IMG/VR virus record: IMGVR_UViG_3300023242_000003
Coordinates: 1 to 64,000 of that record
DNA: 64,000 bases
Origin: a virus
Direction: 5' to 3' (one strand)
The position numbers were made by a program, and so were the translations under genes. Each line of letters opens with the position of its first letter. Position 1 is the first letter of the stretch. Under the pieces are notes generated by a model. That model was not told where the DNA came from, did not search any database, and saw only the letters and a program-made list of their open reading frames with translations. Below are positions 50,107 to 60,100 of the stretch, piece after piece.

Positions 50107-51984
50107 TTATTCAGATAAAAATTTATCTAAATCGTTTAATAGGTTTTCTTTTATTAATGGTTTCTTGGTTTCTTTGTTCTCAACATAAGGTTTCATTTCT
50201 TCTCTACTTCTACCAATCCATGCGTCTGGGGTAGAAGGGGCTGTAACTACATCCCAACAAATAATTTCAAAATCTTCTTGAACTATTTGTTCACCATTTT
50301 CCCCTTCAACTAACGAACCAACACCTCTAGAGGAAACACCAATCTTAATTCTATTTCTTAATAAGTTAGCCACTTCATCTCCTTTTGTTGACACTATACC
50401 GTAGTTAATAAAACCAGGTGTCATCAAAATTTCCATTTTACCCATAAGTGTGTGACCTTCCCACCATGTCTCAACAATATTATGTGAAATTCTATCACCA
50501 GCAATAATAGATGAATTTCCATTCCAACAAGTTTTACCATTATCTCTAACATAGAACACGTGATTAGGTACATCAACACAATAAACATTATCGTTATACT
50601 CAACTAATTCCGTTTTTAACGTTCTTTTATCTAAATAAATACCTTTTGTTTTTGAAATATGTAATCTATTCATTGGGTTTGAATGACCTTTTTTAATTAC
50701 TCTATTTTCAAACATTCTATCATAATTTCGTTCCTCAATTCTTAAATTAGATGAGTACCCAATTTTTAATATAATTTCTTGTAAATCATTTATTAATTTT
50801 TTAGAAGTACTAAAAACTTCTCGATATTTACCATCTCTAACTCGTCCATCCCCCAAAACAAACCAATCTAAAAAATCAGATAATAAGTTATCACTCAATC
50901 CTTTTAATTCAGTTGGTATAAATTTATCTTGTGATTTACCAAATTGTTTTAAATAATTATGTAATCTAGCATCATTTATTTTAAAATCTACTTTACCATC
51001 TGAATAGATTATTTCTTTAAAACTTAACGGTAATAATTGTAATAATTCCCTTATCAGTATTTTACCATTTTCTTTTTTCTGTGTTATTTTACAAACATAA
51101 CCACTATCAGATGATTCAAAACCATATTCTGTTTCACCATTTTCAGTTATTCTAGATATTCTTTTTTTTGTTTTGTTAACCACAACACAACCATCGGCTA
51201 AATAAACACCCATAAATTTGACCCATAAATCCATTGGTATCTCAATATCACTCATCAATTCTAATTTTTTACTGTATGAGGTATTAAAAGCTATTTCATT
51301 TTCATCTAGACCTTTAATAGTAAAAAATTTTTTATCGTCACCAACCCACTTACCAAGTTTAGGTATATACATTTTATCAATACCTTTAATCTTGTGTTCG
51401 TGTATGTCTGTGGCGGTAATAAAACTCCCATTACCGTTTCTATCTATAACCCAAAATTTATGGTTAGGTGTGACCATTAAGTCAATTGACCTACCTTTTA
51501 TTGAAATCATATTACCGTTGTAGTGCTTAACTATTTTTTTTGTTATAGTTTTTAGCTCTATTTGGTTTGAAATTGGGTTTAAAGTATATACTTCTTCAGT
51601 TGAAGAAATATCTTTAATATATTTCCACCCATCTTTAGTTAAAATTTCAGCACTTTGTCGGTGACATTCTGGGTGGTCTAATTCACCAACTGCTCTTCTT
51701 TCTCTAATTGCTTCTTGATATAGTCTGTCTTGGCTTTTAAGTATCGCTTCTCGATAGATTCTACCGTTACGATTAAGAATACCAAATTTTTGTAAAACCA
51801 CATAAACGATAAGTGGTTCCATTATAGCTAGTTTGCCACCTGTATCTAATTTTTTTATCTCATTGATAAAAAGTTGGTTTCTCGGTTCTTCTGGGGAGAT
51901 ATATCCAGCATCGTGCTCGATTAGCCCACCCCAACCGCTCTCACCACGTTTAAGTATTCTAAAGTCTTTATAATTTATGTCCAT
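50107..51984 (-). CDS. gp21: Prohead protease (T4 gp21-like) interrupted by an intein at the catalytic His
   Basis: A 625-residue precursor. Exteins: FGILNRNGRIYREAILKSQD and RERRAVGELDHPE (residues 95-106), joined after splicing to SSIIAGDRISHNIVETWWEG, then KIGVSSRGVGSL and IICWDVVTAPSTPDAWIG. These are the hallmarks of gp21-type proteases (catalytic His in GELDHP, Ser in GVSSRG). The mature protein is about 241 residues. The enzyme matures the prohead by cutting capsid, core and internal proteins after (I/L)xE. The intein sits two residues after the catalytic His, so no activity is possible until splicing. It starts the leftward block protease-scaffold-capsid. Confidence 0.9.
   Translation of the reverse strand: MDINYKDFRILKRGESGWGGLIEHDAGYISPEEPRNQLFINEIKKLDTGGKLAIMEPLIVYVVLQKFGILNRNGRIYREAILKSQDRLYQEAIRERRAVGELDHPECHRQSAEILTKDGWKYIKDISSTEEVYTLNPISNQIELKTITKKIVKHYNGNMISIKGRSIDLMVTPNHKFWVIDRNGNGSFITATDIHEHKIKGIDKMYIPKLGKWVGDDKKFFTIKGLDENEIAFNTSYSKKLELMSDIEIPMDLWVKFMGVYLADGCVVVNKTKKRISRITENGETEYGFESSDSGYVCKITQKKENGKILIRELLQLLPLSFKEIIYSDGKVDFKINDARLHNYLKQFGKSQDKFIPTELKGLSDNLLSDFLDWFVLGDGRVRDGKYREVFSTSKKLINDLQEIILKIGYSSNLRIEERNYDRMFENRVIKKGHSNPMNRLHISKTKGIYLDKRTLKTELVEYNDNVYCVDVPNHVFYVRDNGKTCWNGNSSIIAGDRISHNIVETWWEGHTLMGKMEILMTPGFINYGIVSTKGDEVANLLRNRIKIGVSSRGVGSLVEGENGEQIVQEDFEIICWDVVTAPSTPDAWIGRSREEMKPYVENKETKKPLIKENLLNDLDKFLSE
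50515..51666 (-). mobile_element. Intein (LAGLIDADG) in prohead protease
   Basis: A 384-codon insertion from Cys107 (CHRQSAEILTKDGWKYI) to Asn490 (KTCWNGN) before Ser+1. The penultimate residue is Gly rather than the usual His. LAGLIDADG motifs FMGVYLADG and LDWFVLGDG both keep an Asp. Block B is 'VTPNHKFWVID'. The insertion is within GELDHPE^SSIIAG at the active site. Confidence 0.9.
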
Positions 51985-52024
51985 ATTTATGTGTTATGTA
52001 TATAAATATGTCAGTAAAATAAAA

Positions 52025-52052
52025 AAACCCTTAGTAGAGCTACTAAGGGTTT
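52025..52052. terminator. Terminator upstream of the protease block
   Basis: AAACCCTTAGTAG-AG-CTACTAAGGGTTT gives a 13-bp perfect stem with A/T ends. It separates the leftward 147-residue gene from the protease gene. Confidence 0.8.
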
Positions 52053-52056
52053 AAGT

Positions 52057-52500
52057 TTATATTTTTTTTCTGTGAAAATTAAACGTTTTGTTGTCATCGA
52101 AAACGTGTTTAATTATAATTGGTGTAATCTCATCTAGGTTTTTTTTCATTTGTTTTGAATTAGCTGGAACCTTTTCTTGTAGATATAGAGTTATTTCACA
52201 ACTCATAAAACTACGTTTACCATATCTAATACCAGACTCCCTAATATCTAAATCGACAATTGTATTTTGTTTTACAAAATTATTGTTTGGGTGGTTCTGG
52301 AAATAATTATAAATAACTTGTTTTGTTTTTTTATGTATATCTCTTATTACTCTAGAGTAATTTTTTTCTTCATCACTAAGTGGCTCTACCCATGCCGAAA
52401 TGTTGATGTAAATCGCTTTTGGTGTTTTATTGTTTACACTTCCAAAAACTACGTTGTAGTTTTTAAAGTCGTTCATTTTAATTTCTTTTCCCGTTTTCAT
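52057..52500 (-). CDS. Hypothetical early protein
   Basis: A 147-residue protein. It starts MKTGKEIKMNDFKNYNVVFG; Met9 is an alternative start. The body has one clear beta-rich core (PKAIYINISAWVEPLSDEEK, RSFMSCEITLYLQEKVPANS) and helical ends. No known motif. It is preceded by a Bacteroidetes-type promoter (52520-52550) and followed by a terminator (52025-52052), so it forms a single-gene early unit within the otherwise late head cluster. That placement suggests a host-takeover or regulatory role, but nothing in the sequence proves it. Confidence 0.55.
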   Translation of the reverse strand: MKTGKEIKMNDFKNYNVVFGSVNNKTPKAIYINISAWVEPLSDEEKNYSRVIRDIHKKTKQVIYNYFQNHPNNNFVKQNTIVDLDIRESGIRYGKRSFMSCEITLYLQEKVPANSKQMKKNLDEITPIIIKHVFDDNKTFNFHRKKI

Positions 52501-52519
52501 GTGTTGTTTTTTTTATTTA

Positions 52520-52550
52520 CAAATATAAACATTTTTTACCAGGAAGTCAA
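52520..52550 (-). promoter_or_regulatory. Bacteroidetes-type promoter
   Basis: On the minus strand TTG (52548-52550), 20 nt, TATATTTG (52520-52527). It has the same 20-nt spacing as the promoters at 15912 and 24395, and ends 19 nt before ATG 52500. Confidence 0.7.
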
Positions 52551-52559
52551 ACTTTAAAA

Positions 52560-52898
52560 TTAACGTAATTTACCCCAAATTACTATAACAATACCAATAG
52601 CTATTTGAACAAAAGAAATAATTGCTATAGCCGATGTAATTAACCCTTTTTGTTTATAGATTTCATCTTTACCTTCTTTCATCTGTGAAGGTGACCAAAC
52701 GTCATTTACTTTTTCAATCCATCTTGAAGTAGTCTCAAGATTTTTTTCAAGGTTTTTAACGTTACTAAGCTTTAGATTCATCTCATTAAGTTTTGTATCA
52801 AAATCAGAACGCATTTTTTCGTGGTTGTCATTTAAACGTTCTAATTCTTTTAGAACTAGTTTACTATAATCACCCCAATTATTTTTTTCTTCTATCAT
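52560..52898 (-). CDS. Coiled-coil protein with one C-terminal membrane segment
   Basis: A 112-residue protein. Residues 12-60 are a coiled coil (LKELERLNDNHEKMRSDFDT, KLNEMNLKLSNVKNLEKNLE). A 'WIEKVNDVWSPSQMKEGKDE' linker and a transmembrane helix (ITSAIAIISFVQIAIGIVIV, 88-108) follow, then the end WGKLR. The layout (soluble coiled coil, short linker, C-terminal anchor) is seen in small phage membrane proteins near lysis or tail genes. It could be a holin-like or membrane-anchored assembly protein. No direct evidence favours one role. Confidence 0.5.
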   Translation of the reverse strand: MIEEKNNWGDYSKLVLKELERLNDNHEKMRSDFDTKLNEMNLKLSNVKNLEKNLETTSRWIEKVNDVWSPSQMKEGKDEIYKQKGLITSAIAIISFVQIAIGIVIVIWGKLR

Positions 52899-52912
52899 TA
52901 TTTTAGTTTATT

Positions 52913-53143
52913 TTAATTTATTTTAATATTGTCTAAAATGTTAGTGATGTTTATGCACATATTTTCATAACATTTCATCTTAGCTTTGATTGTTTTTAAA
53001 CTGATAATTTCTTTTTTACTACTATCTAAAACGTTTTTTAAATTTAAGAACATTCCTTTATATCCATCATTGTTTTGTTTGCTGCAAATTTCATGAGTTA
53101 ATTTTCTCAATTTTAATATGTTTTCACTTGGAACTGTTGTCAT
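52913..53143 (-). CDS. Small hypothetical protein
   Basis: A 76-residue helical protein starting MTTVPSENILKLRKLTHEIC. Two Cys residues (about 20 and 58) and several Lys are present, with no motif recognised. It lies between the membrane-anchored protein and the 254-residue gene with short gaps, suggesting one transcript. Confidence 0.45.
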   Translation of the reverse strand: MTTVPSENILKLRKLTHEICSKQNNDGYKGMFLNLKNVLDSSKKEIISLKTIKAKMKCYENMCINITNILDNIKIN

Positions 53144-53170
53144 TTATTTATATTTTAAAACTATATTATT

Positions 53171-53935
53171 TTATTTTAAACTAACTCTCAACTCAAGTAA
53201 CTTAGAAATATTTTTAATAAAATCCTCATTTACTTCTTGTTTATCGTTTAATAATTTGTCTTTTACACGTAATAATTTGTCTTTAGCTTCTAAACTTGAT
53301 TCAACTAATTTTTCGTTGATTAAATCGATACATTCTCTAAGAGTTGTTAAATAAAGTTCTTTCTTTTTTTTATCATCTGATTCAAATAAAACTTTAATAA
53401 ATTGTTTTTCTGTCTCATCCAAGTCAACATATTTTTCGTTATACTTATCAACCATTATTGTAGTTAACATACTATTAGGTAAATCAATACTTTCCTTAAT
53501 TTCTTTTTCTTTATTGTTTTTCATAAAATCAATAATGTTAGCTGTTGCTTCAACAATCTCATTAATGTTTTTAGAATTTTTTTCGGTGAATATAAGTGTT
53601 GTGATATTTTCGTGTAGTATCTGGTTAGGGTAACTAACTTCTTCAACATCTAATATCGGTTTAGCCAATAAAAAATTTGCTTCTAATAATTCTCTTTTTG
53701 AAAACTTATTTAAAAGAGCTATGTTTTCTTGTAAAAACAAATTAGCTTTAAATTCATTTGTTTCTACTTTGTTTTCTATATTGTTGTAAACCATGAACTG
53801 AGTTTTTAAAGACTCATTTTCTTTGATTGTTTTAATGTATTTTTTGAATGTTTGTTTATTTTTTGTATCTATAGATAACAATCCTTCTACTAAAATTCCA
53901 TTAAATGCGTTTGTGATTTTACCAAAATTTTGCAT
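53171..53935 (-). CDS. Helical prohead-core candidate
   Basis: A 254-residue almost entirely helical, charged protein starting MQNFGKITNAFNGILVEGLL. L-V-E before G at residues 15-18 fits the gp21-type cleavage rule (I/L)xE. The gene lies between portal and protease, where T4 has core genes 67 and 68. A role in the prohead core is therefore possible, but there is no sequence match I can name. A phage promoter motif is upstream at 53943-53960. Confidence 0.45.
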   Translation of the reverse strand: MQNFGKITNAFNGILVEGLLSIDTKNKQTFKKYIKTIKENESLKTQFMVYNNIENKVETNEFKANLFLQENIALLNKFSKRELLEANFLLAKPILDVEEVSYPNQILHENITTLIFTEKNSKNINEIVEATANIIDFMKNNKEKEIKESIDLPNSMLTTIMVDKYNEKYVDLDETEKQFIKVLFESDDKKKKELYLTTLRECIDLINEKLVESSLEAKDKLLRVKDKLLNDKQEVNEDFIKNISKLLELRVSLK

Positions 53936-53942
53936 AAGTTTA

Positions 53943-53960
53943 GTTTTTAATAATAAATAT
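53943..53960 (-). promoter_or_regulatory. Phage promoter-like motif
   Basis: The minus strand reads ATATTTATTATTAAAAAC, 8 nt before ATG 53935. It is a match to the recurrent motif. Confidence 0.5.
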
Positions 53961-53981
53961 TATAGTTTTAAGTAAAAAGTC

Positions 53982-56900
53982 TTATTCGTCCAACATTTTA
54001 TCAATATCATTAATCATACTATTAACTGTTTGATTAACCTTTACTGTTTTGTCGTATATTTTAACTTTTTCAGTTGATTTATTTTTTTCGCTAGGTTTAA
54101 CTGATTCAACTAAAGCATCAACCCATTTGTTTTGATATTTTTTAGTTCTTTCATTAAGTTTTTTAGATAAAATAATTTTTTCTTCTTTTAATAATTTATC
54201 AACCCTTTTTAAAGATTCAGCAACGGTTTGTGGTTCGGTATCCGTAGTTTCTTCAGCTCCAGCTAAAGCTTCTGCTCCAGCTTCTAATTCAGCTCCAGCT
54301 TCTTCTTCTTCGCCACCAGCTTCTTCAGCTTCACCAAAATCTAAATCTTCACCACCAGCTCCACCACCACCGAATGAACCACCTAGACCACCACTGCCAC
54401 CACCTACGGCATCAGCGTCAGCTTCACCAGCACCACCACCACCAGCCATTGCCGCTTTAAAATCACCATAGATTCTATCAACTGTGTCAAACATTCCCGT
54501 GTGTTTGATAACATTGGCCGTATTTTGTAGTTCAGCAGACGCTGCTTTTTCCATACGTTGTTCAAGTAAATCTGATTTTATTTCATCATCAGACCAACCC
54601 ATAATATCTCTGTGTGCACGAGTCCATGACATAGTACCAAAACCATTACCAATATCAGATACAGCATCTTTAAGTAATGTAACTTTTTGTTGCATGTGTT
54701 CGATTTTAAGCATTTCGGCTTGAGTAGAAGGATTATTCAATGTAAGGGTAAAGTTGTCTAAATCTTCTTCAAACCCTAGAATATATAAGTGAATAATGGC
54801 AATCTTGTTAAGTTCTTGTAACATTGATTGTTGTATACGGTTAATTGTTCTAGAAAAACGAATATCTTGTATTGCTAAGTTTTTACCATCACCAGTTGCT
54901 TCCTCAAACCCTAAAAAAGGTTTTGGAACACGTAATGCAGTAAATAAATTTCTTTGCAAGTACTCAATATCTGCAATTTGGTCCAAATTAGATGCCCCAG
55001 GCAAAGTATCAATAGGGTTAGGTGCGTCTTCAGTTCTTACTGGAATAAAGAAATCTTGGTCGTTAGCTAATTGATTATAACGTAAATCTATTTGCCCTGT
55101 TTGTGGGTCAGTAATAGGCATACGTTTAAATCTATCAGCAATTGTATTTACATACGCCTCAACATCAGCATCGTCAATATTACCAACATAAATCTTATAT
55201 ACACGTCTTTCTGGCGCTCTTGTCACACGATAAACGAGCATTGAGTCTTCTGAAAGGATAAGTTGTTTCCATATACGTCTAGCCTTCTCTAACACAGAAT
55301 TATGTACAACGATACCATTTGCATAGAAATTATGATTATCATTTTCAACATATATATCGTATGTTTCGTGTTCACCACTTTCCTCAATTGATTTAATCGG
55401 TTCTAAAATAAAATCGTTAGTTAACCTATTACCAATTAAATCATATTTATTTTTTTGTCTTACACTACTATCATAAAAATAAAAATAAAAACTTTCTTGT
55501 TGTGTTTTAAATCTCCTATCACCAATACCAGAACCCTTACGAAGTCTACTACATATTTTACCAGATTTCAAACCCAAAGATTGAACTAAAATTTTAATAT
55601 CGTTAATAAGTTCTTCATTTGACAGTTCGATAGAATATCTTAGACAATCTGATTTATCTATAAATAACGAACCATCAGCGTCAATAATACCATTCAAGAA
55701 AGCTTGTCTTACCTCCATAGAAGAAGTATAAACCCATTTAGGTATTCTTTTACTATAAACATCACCTATGAAACCCATATCTCTAAGAATTATTGATAAA
55801 GTTTTAGAATTACAGATACCTTGTGCCATACCATTATCACCACCAGAAAATTTAATATCTCTACCAGTAATTTGATTCATATATTTAATATATTTTTTGT
55901 TTATTGATTTATGTTCTGATAAGGCTATAAAAACTGAATCATTGTGAACCCAACCATCACCTATTAAATAACCGAAAAATTCTGCAAATTTAGTGTCAAC
56001 AAAATCGGGTATCAACCCAACATTATTCCAAAACCCATTTTTGTTTGATTCTGGTTTATTTTTAATTATTGGAACGTTAACATTATTTAGATTAATTTTA
56101 TCAACAACCAATAAATCACCTACTTTAAAATCTAGCGTATTTTTATAATCGAATTTATTTAATTCGGTATTATAATACATTATCTTATGTTCTTTAGATG
56201 CGTCTATAAAATTATGTTTGGTACTAAGTTTATAAGTTTTTTTATTACCAGAATTAACAGTATCCAATACTTTTGACAATACTTTAACTTGATTTATCTC
56301 ATCAAATGAATAAACCATATCACCAATAACAATATCTTTTATCTCCTTATACCCCTCACTTGTCTCAACTCTAGAATTATATTTTAAACACGTACCATAA
56401 GGTAAACGTCTATCATCACCTAATAAACGGAAATGTGCAATTTGCCAAGAATTAAATTCAACATCATTACTTCTCCAGTAAAACTTAACTTTATCATTAG
56501 TTTCTTGACCATCAGTCATTTCTCTACCAGATATCATGTCAAATAACCCAGCTTCTCTACGTTCCATTTCATAATTAGGCATTTGTTTAGCACCTAATAT
56601 ACCATGTGAATCGTTTATATTCAAGAATACGAAGTTATCACCGTATTTACACGTATTTCTAGTCCACATTGGAAGCGAAGTGTGTAAATCTAAACGATTA
56701 AAAAATAAGTCTTCAAGTATTCCTTTAACTCGTTTACTGTCAGAATAAATGTTAAGAACTCTACCGTGTTCATTAACCGTAGTTGATTCTTCCATCATCA
56801 CATCTAAGGCAGCCGCAATTGTTGGGTAAAACTCCATAGCTTCAAAATCAGAATATGAACCAATACGTGTTGTTTCATAATTTATTGATTGTTGAAACAA

Positions 56901-57113
56901 ACCACTTTCTACTTTTTTCCAAAGACCACCTAGGTATTTGTTTTGCTGGGCTTGTAATTTAGCTTTTTCAAATTCAGCTTTGTTATTCGTTTTAAGTAAC
57001 TCTCCGTTACCCAAGTTATATCGTTGAGTTGGTTGTTTTTGTGTTAGCGTGTTAGAATCTGGACTAAGTACTTGACCTAATCTTTGAAATAACGTTAAAT
57101 TTTTATTTGCCAT
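53982..57113 (-). CDS. gp20: Portal vertex protein (T4 gp20-like) interrupted by an intein
   Basis: A 1043-residue precursor. Exteins: NYETTRIGSYSDFEAMEFYP (portal arm), then IAAALDVMMEESTTVNEHGR, TRNTCKYGDNFVFLNI and RLPYGT joined to SVLEKARRIWKQLILSEDSM, LVYRVTRAPERRVYKIYVGN and RTINRIQQSMLQELNKIAII. These are characteristic of T4-type portals, giving a mature protein of about 679 residues. The C-terminal part (about residues 890-960 of the precursor) is Gly/Ala/Glu-rich and ends in a charged tail. The portal forms the ring through which terminase packages DNA. It is downstream of terminase in the leftward head cluster. Confidence 0.9.
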   Translation of the reverse strand: MANKNLTLFQRLGQVLSPDSNTLTQKQPTQRYNLGNGELLKTNNKAEFEKAKLQAQQNKYLGGLWKKVESGLFQQSINYETTRIGSYSDFEAMEFYPTIAAALDVMMEESTTVNEHGRVLNIYSDSKRVKGILEDLFFNRLDLHTSLPMWTRNTCKYGDNFVFLNINDSHGILGAKQMPNYEMERREAGLFDMISGREMTDGQETNDKVKFYWRSNDVEFNSWQIAHFRLLGDDRRLPYGTCLKYNSRVETSEGYKEIKDIVIGDMVYSFDEINQVKVLSKVLDTVNSGNKKTYKLSTKHNFIDASKEHKIMYYNTELNKFDYKNTLDFKVGDLLVVDKINLNNVNVPIIKNKPESNKNGFWNNVGLIPDFVDTKFAEFFGYLIGDGWVHNDSVFIALSEHKSINKKYIKYMNQITGRDIKFSGGDNGMAQGICNSKTLSIILRDMGFIGDVYSKRIPKWVYTSSMEVRQAFLNGIIDADGSLFIDKSDCLRYSIELSNEELINDIKILVQSLGLKSGKICSRLRKGSGIGDRRFKTQQESFYFYFYDSSVRQKNKYDLIGNRLTNDFILEPIKSIEESGEHETYDIYVENDNHNFYANGIVVHNSVLEKARRIWKQLILSEDSMLVYRVTRAPERRVYKIYVGNIDDADVEAYVNTIADRFKRMPITDPQTGQIDLRYNQLANDQDFFIPVRTEDAPNPIDTLPGASNLDQIADIEYLQRNLFTALRVPKPFLGFEEATGDGKNLAIQDIRFSRTINRIQQSMLQELNKIAIIHLYILGFEEDLDNFTLTLNNPSTQAEMLKIEHMQQKVTLLKDAVSDIGNGFGTMSWTRAHRDIMGWSDDEIKSDLLEQRMEKAASAELQNTANVIKHTGMFDTVDRIYGDFKAAMAGGGGAGEADADAVGGGSGGLGGSFGGGGAGGEDLDFGEAEEAGGEEEEAGAELEAGAEALAGAEETTDTEPQTVAESLKRVDKLLKEEKIILSKKLNERTKKYQNKWVDALVESVKPSEKNKSTEKVKIYDKTVKVNQTVNSMINDIDKMLDE
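55299..56390 (-). mobile_element. Intein (LAGLIDADG) in portal protein
   Basis: A 364-codon insertion from Cys242 (CLKYNSRVETSEGYKEIKDI) to Asn605 (NGIVVHN) before Ser+1. The motifs FFGYLIGDG and LNGIIDADG are intact. It interrupts LPYGT^SVLEKARR, one of the most conserved portal segments. Confidence 0.9.
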
Positions 57114-57161
57114 AAGTTTTTTATAAAGTATAATTAATTTTTTTAAAAATTAAATAGTTTG

Positions 57162-60100
57162 TTAATGTTTTCTCACACCACCAAACAACCAAGAATATTG
57201 CCCTCTAGGGTCTTGTGTGTTTCTATAGGCTGTGTGTTGTTGGTTTATTTTAGTGACAGTTTTACCTGTTTCTTTATCTACTGTTGTTATTGTTGGTTTT
57301 GTTGGGTTGGAAGGCATATTAGCACCACTTATCCAACTATTTAAAATAGCTTTGTTTTGTTTTTCAAGTCTCTCCAAGTTTTTAAACGAGTGTTCAATAA
57401 CCCATAAAGCCATACCCATAGACATAAGTAAATCATCATGGTAGCCTTCCATATGGTCTGGTCTACCATTTTTATAGACAAACGTTTTCATTTCAGAAAC
57501 CATTCTAGATGAACGAATTTTAACACCGTTGGTTCTAATTTTATATTCTAAATTTGAAATCATAGGTAAACGAACACCAGTGGCGTGGAAACCTGGAATT
57601 TTATTCTGTTTATCGTATTGAGATAACTCTCTCTGTCTAGCTGAAAGAATTTTACCGTTGGTGTTGTCATAATGTAATAATTTGTAATCAAATTCCATAA
57701 GTTTTAACACTGTTGATACACCCATACCGCCAGTCACATCGACAACTGTATACGCTTTATACCTTTCACCGTATTCTTCCACAATTTGAGCCAATAAATC
57801 TGGTTGTATTTTACCTTGATACTCCATGACTTGTTCCATTGTTGTAAAATCAAGAATAACTATTGTTGAACTGTCTTCTCCATCACCTCTTGATACATCG
57901 ACACCCATCACATATTGATGACCTTCTTGTGGTTCTTCCCAAACCCATATTTCATTTTCTCCACCAAAAGTGATTGCTGGTTCTTTAACGTTATTTTTTT
58001 CTTGGAATTCGATATATTCTTCACTAATCACGTTACCACCAGAACCAATAAATGATACATCTAACTCTTGAGCAATCATCTTGGCATCGTTATTCAGACC
58101 CATAGACATTTCCTCATACCATGATGAAGTTGGTTTCCAAGCGTCATCTAAACGTTTCTGGTACGACTCAAAAGTAAATTCAACCTCAACCTCAACCAAA
58201 TCATCTTTTAACCATCTTAAATCTTTGTTGTAACGTAAATCCTCGTACCATTTCATTTCAATAATATTGAAGTTATTCTTTTTGGTTTTTGCTTGGTCGT
58301 ATGTTTTATAGTATAATGAATCCATACCATTGGGTGTTTGATGACCTAATATACCATTATAAATAACGGAATGACACCAAAAATCATTAGTTTCAGGTAA
58401 TGAAACATCATATGTTTTGTTTTTAAGTTTTTCTAATTTAGTTATTGGAACCCATTTTGAATCTTTAAAATTAATTTTATCAATTGAATATCTGGATAAA
58501 TCAAGATTTAAAACATTAATAAAATAATCTATAAATTCATTAAAAATATTTACTGATAAATTAGCTGTTTTGTTTTTATTAGAAATTCTAATTTTATTAA
58601 CTAGTAAACCAGTGTTAGATAATTTTTTAACTAATTTATGTTCGTTTATGATATTTCTAATTATATTCTTACCGTTTGGTATTATTCTATATCTATTATT
58701 ATATGATACTAATTTATTTTGGTCTCTTTTTATTTGTTTCCTATTAAATCTAAAACCAATGGTATCGTAATATTTATCCGCATCAATAGATGTTGATGAA
58801 AGTCTATAATATTGACTACTAACTTTAACTTTTTTAGTTGGTGGTGTTATTCCTTCTGAATAATCAGTTAATATACCAAGATTTAAAAATAAAAACCTTA
58901 TTTGTTGAATTAATTTTTTAGAGGACAAATTTATACCTATCCTACCTCTAATATTATCAGAATAACCATCACCATCCATAATACCTTGTAGCATAGCAAT
59001 AATATTTTCACGCCCCATTTCAAGTAAACGTTTAGGTATTAATTTATTTGGGGCTTTTAAGGTTAAATCAAACCCCAAATACTCTAATAAACCACCTAAA
59101 TATTTAGATGAAATTTTATAGTGTAAATTATCGTGTGATGAATAATTAAACCCAGCATTAGATATGTATGTACTAACATCATCGCCACATGTTATCGTAA
59201 TATCACAACCAACAATAATACCATCAATATTTTTTGGTTTATAACAAGACCCTTCTGATAAATATAAACCAATTAGGTAAGCTAAATCAGTATTTATTTT
59301 ATCATAAACTATTTTTGGTTTATGTTCTCTATTTGAAAACTCATAGGTAAAATCAATAGTATCGTTATTACCAAAAATATTAAACGAATGTTGTACATTA
59401 ACATAATCACCAATTTCTAATTCACTAACCGTAAACCAATCATATTTATTTTTTTTATTTGAATAAGACCACAATTTATGTGTTTCAGTTGACTCAAGTT
59501 CTGAATTAGTAGTTGTTAATTTTATAGTTTCTTGAAAACCATTATTAACAATTAAATTTGATTTCCTAGATATATTATTTCCTCTAATATTATAATCTTT
59601 AACATAATAACCTAAATTAGGTATATCTGGTTCATTATAATTAATAATGTCTTTCATTTGTTGTAAACCAGTGTCAGTAAAAATAAAAGTATCTTCAGTA
59701 ACACAAGAAATTAAGGTCGCTCGACCCCCAGTATTATGACTTATAATACCGTTTGAAATAAATGAATTTGTTTCTGGTACATGTAAATCATAAGTATAAT
59801 CTTCTGACTCAGTTATAGAAATAATTTCATCAATATAAAATAATTCTTGTCTTTTTAATTGTTCAGTTAATGATAATAAAAAACTATTATTTGGTAATAA
59901 GTTTAATAAACGCTTTAATGATTCGACACTTAATCTATTTAAGTCTGATTCCCAAAATCTTTCTAAAAATCTAACTTTAGTTTTAACTATATTATTTATT
60001 TGTAAAACTTCTAAAATTTCTTTATTACTTACATTAACAAATCTTGAGTTTTGTTTCTTATTTAATAAAAATTCTTTATTATTTTGTTTTCTATCTAATC

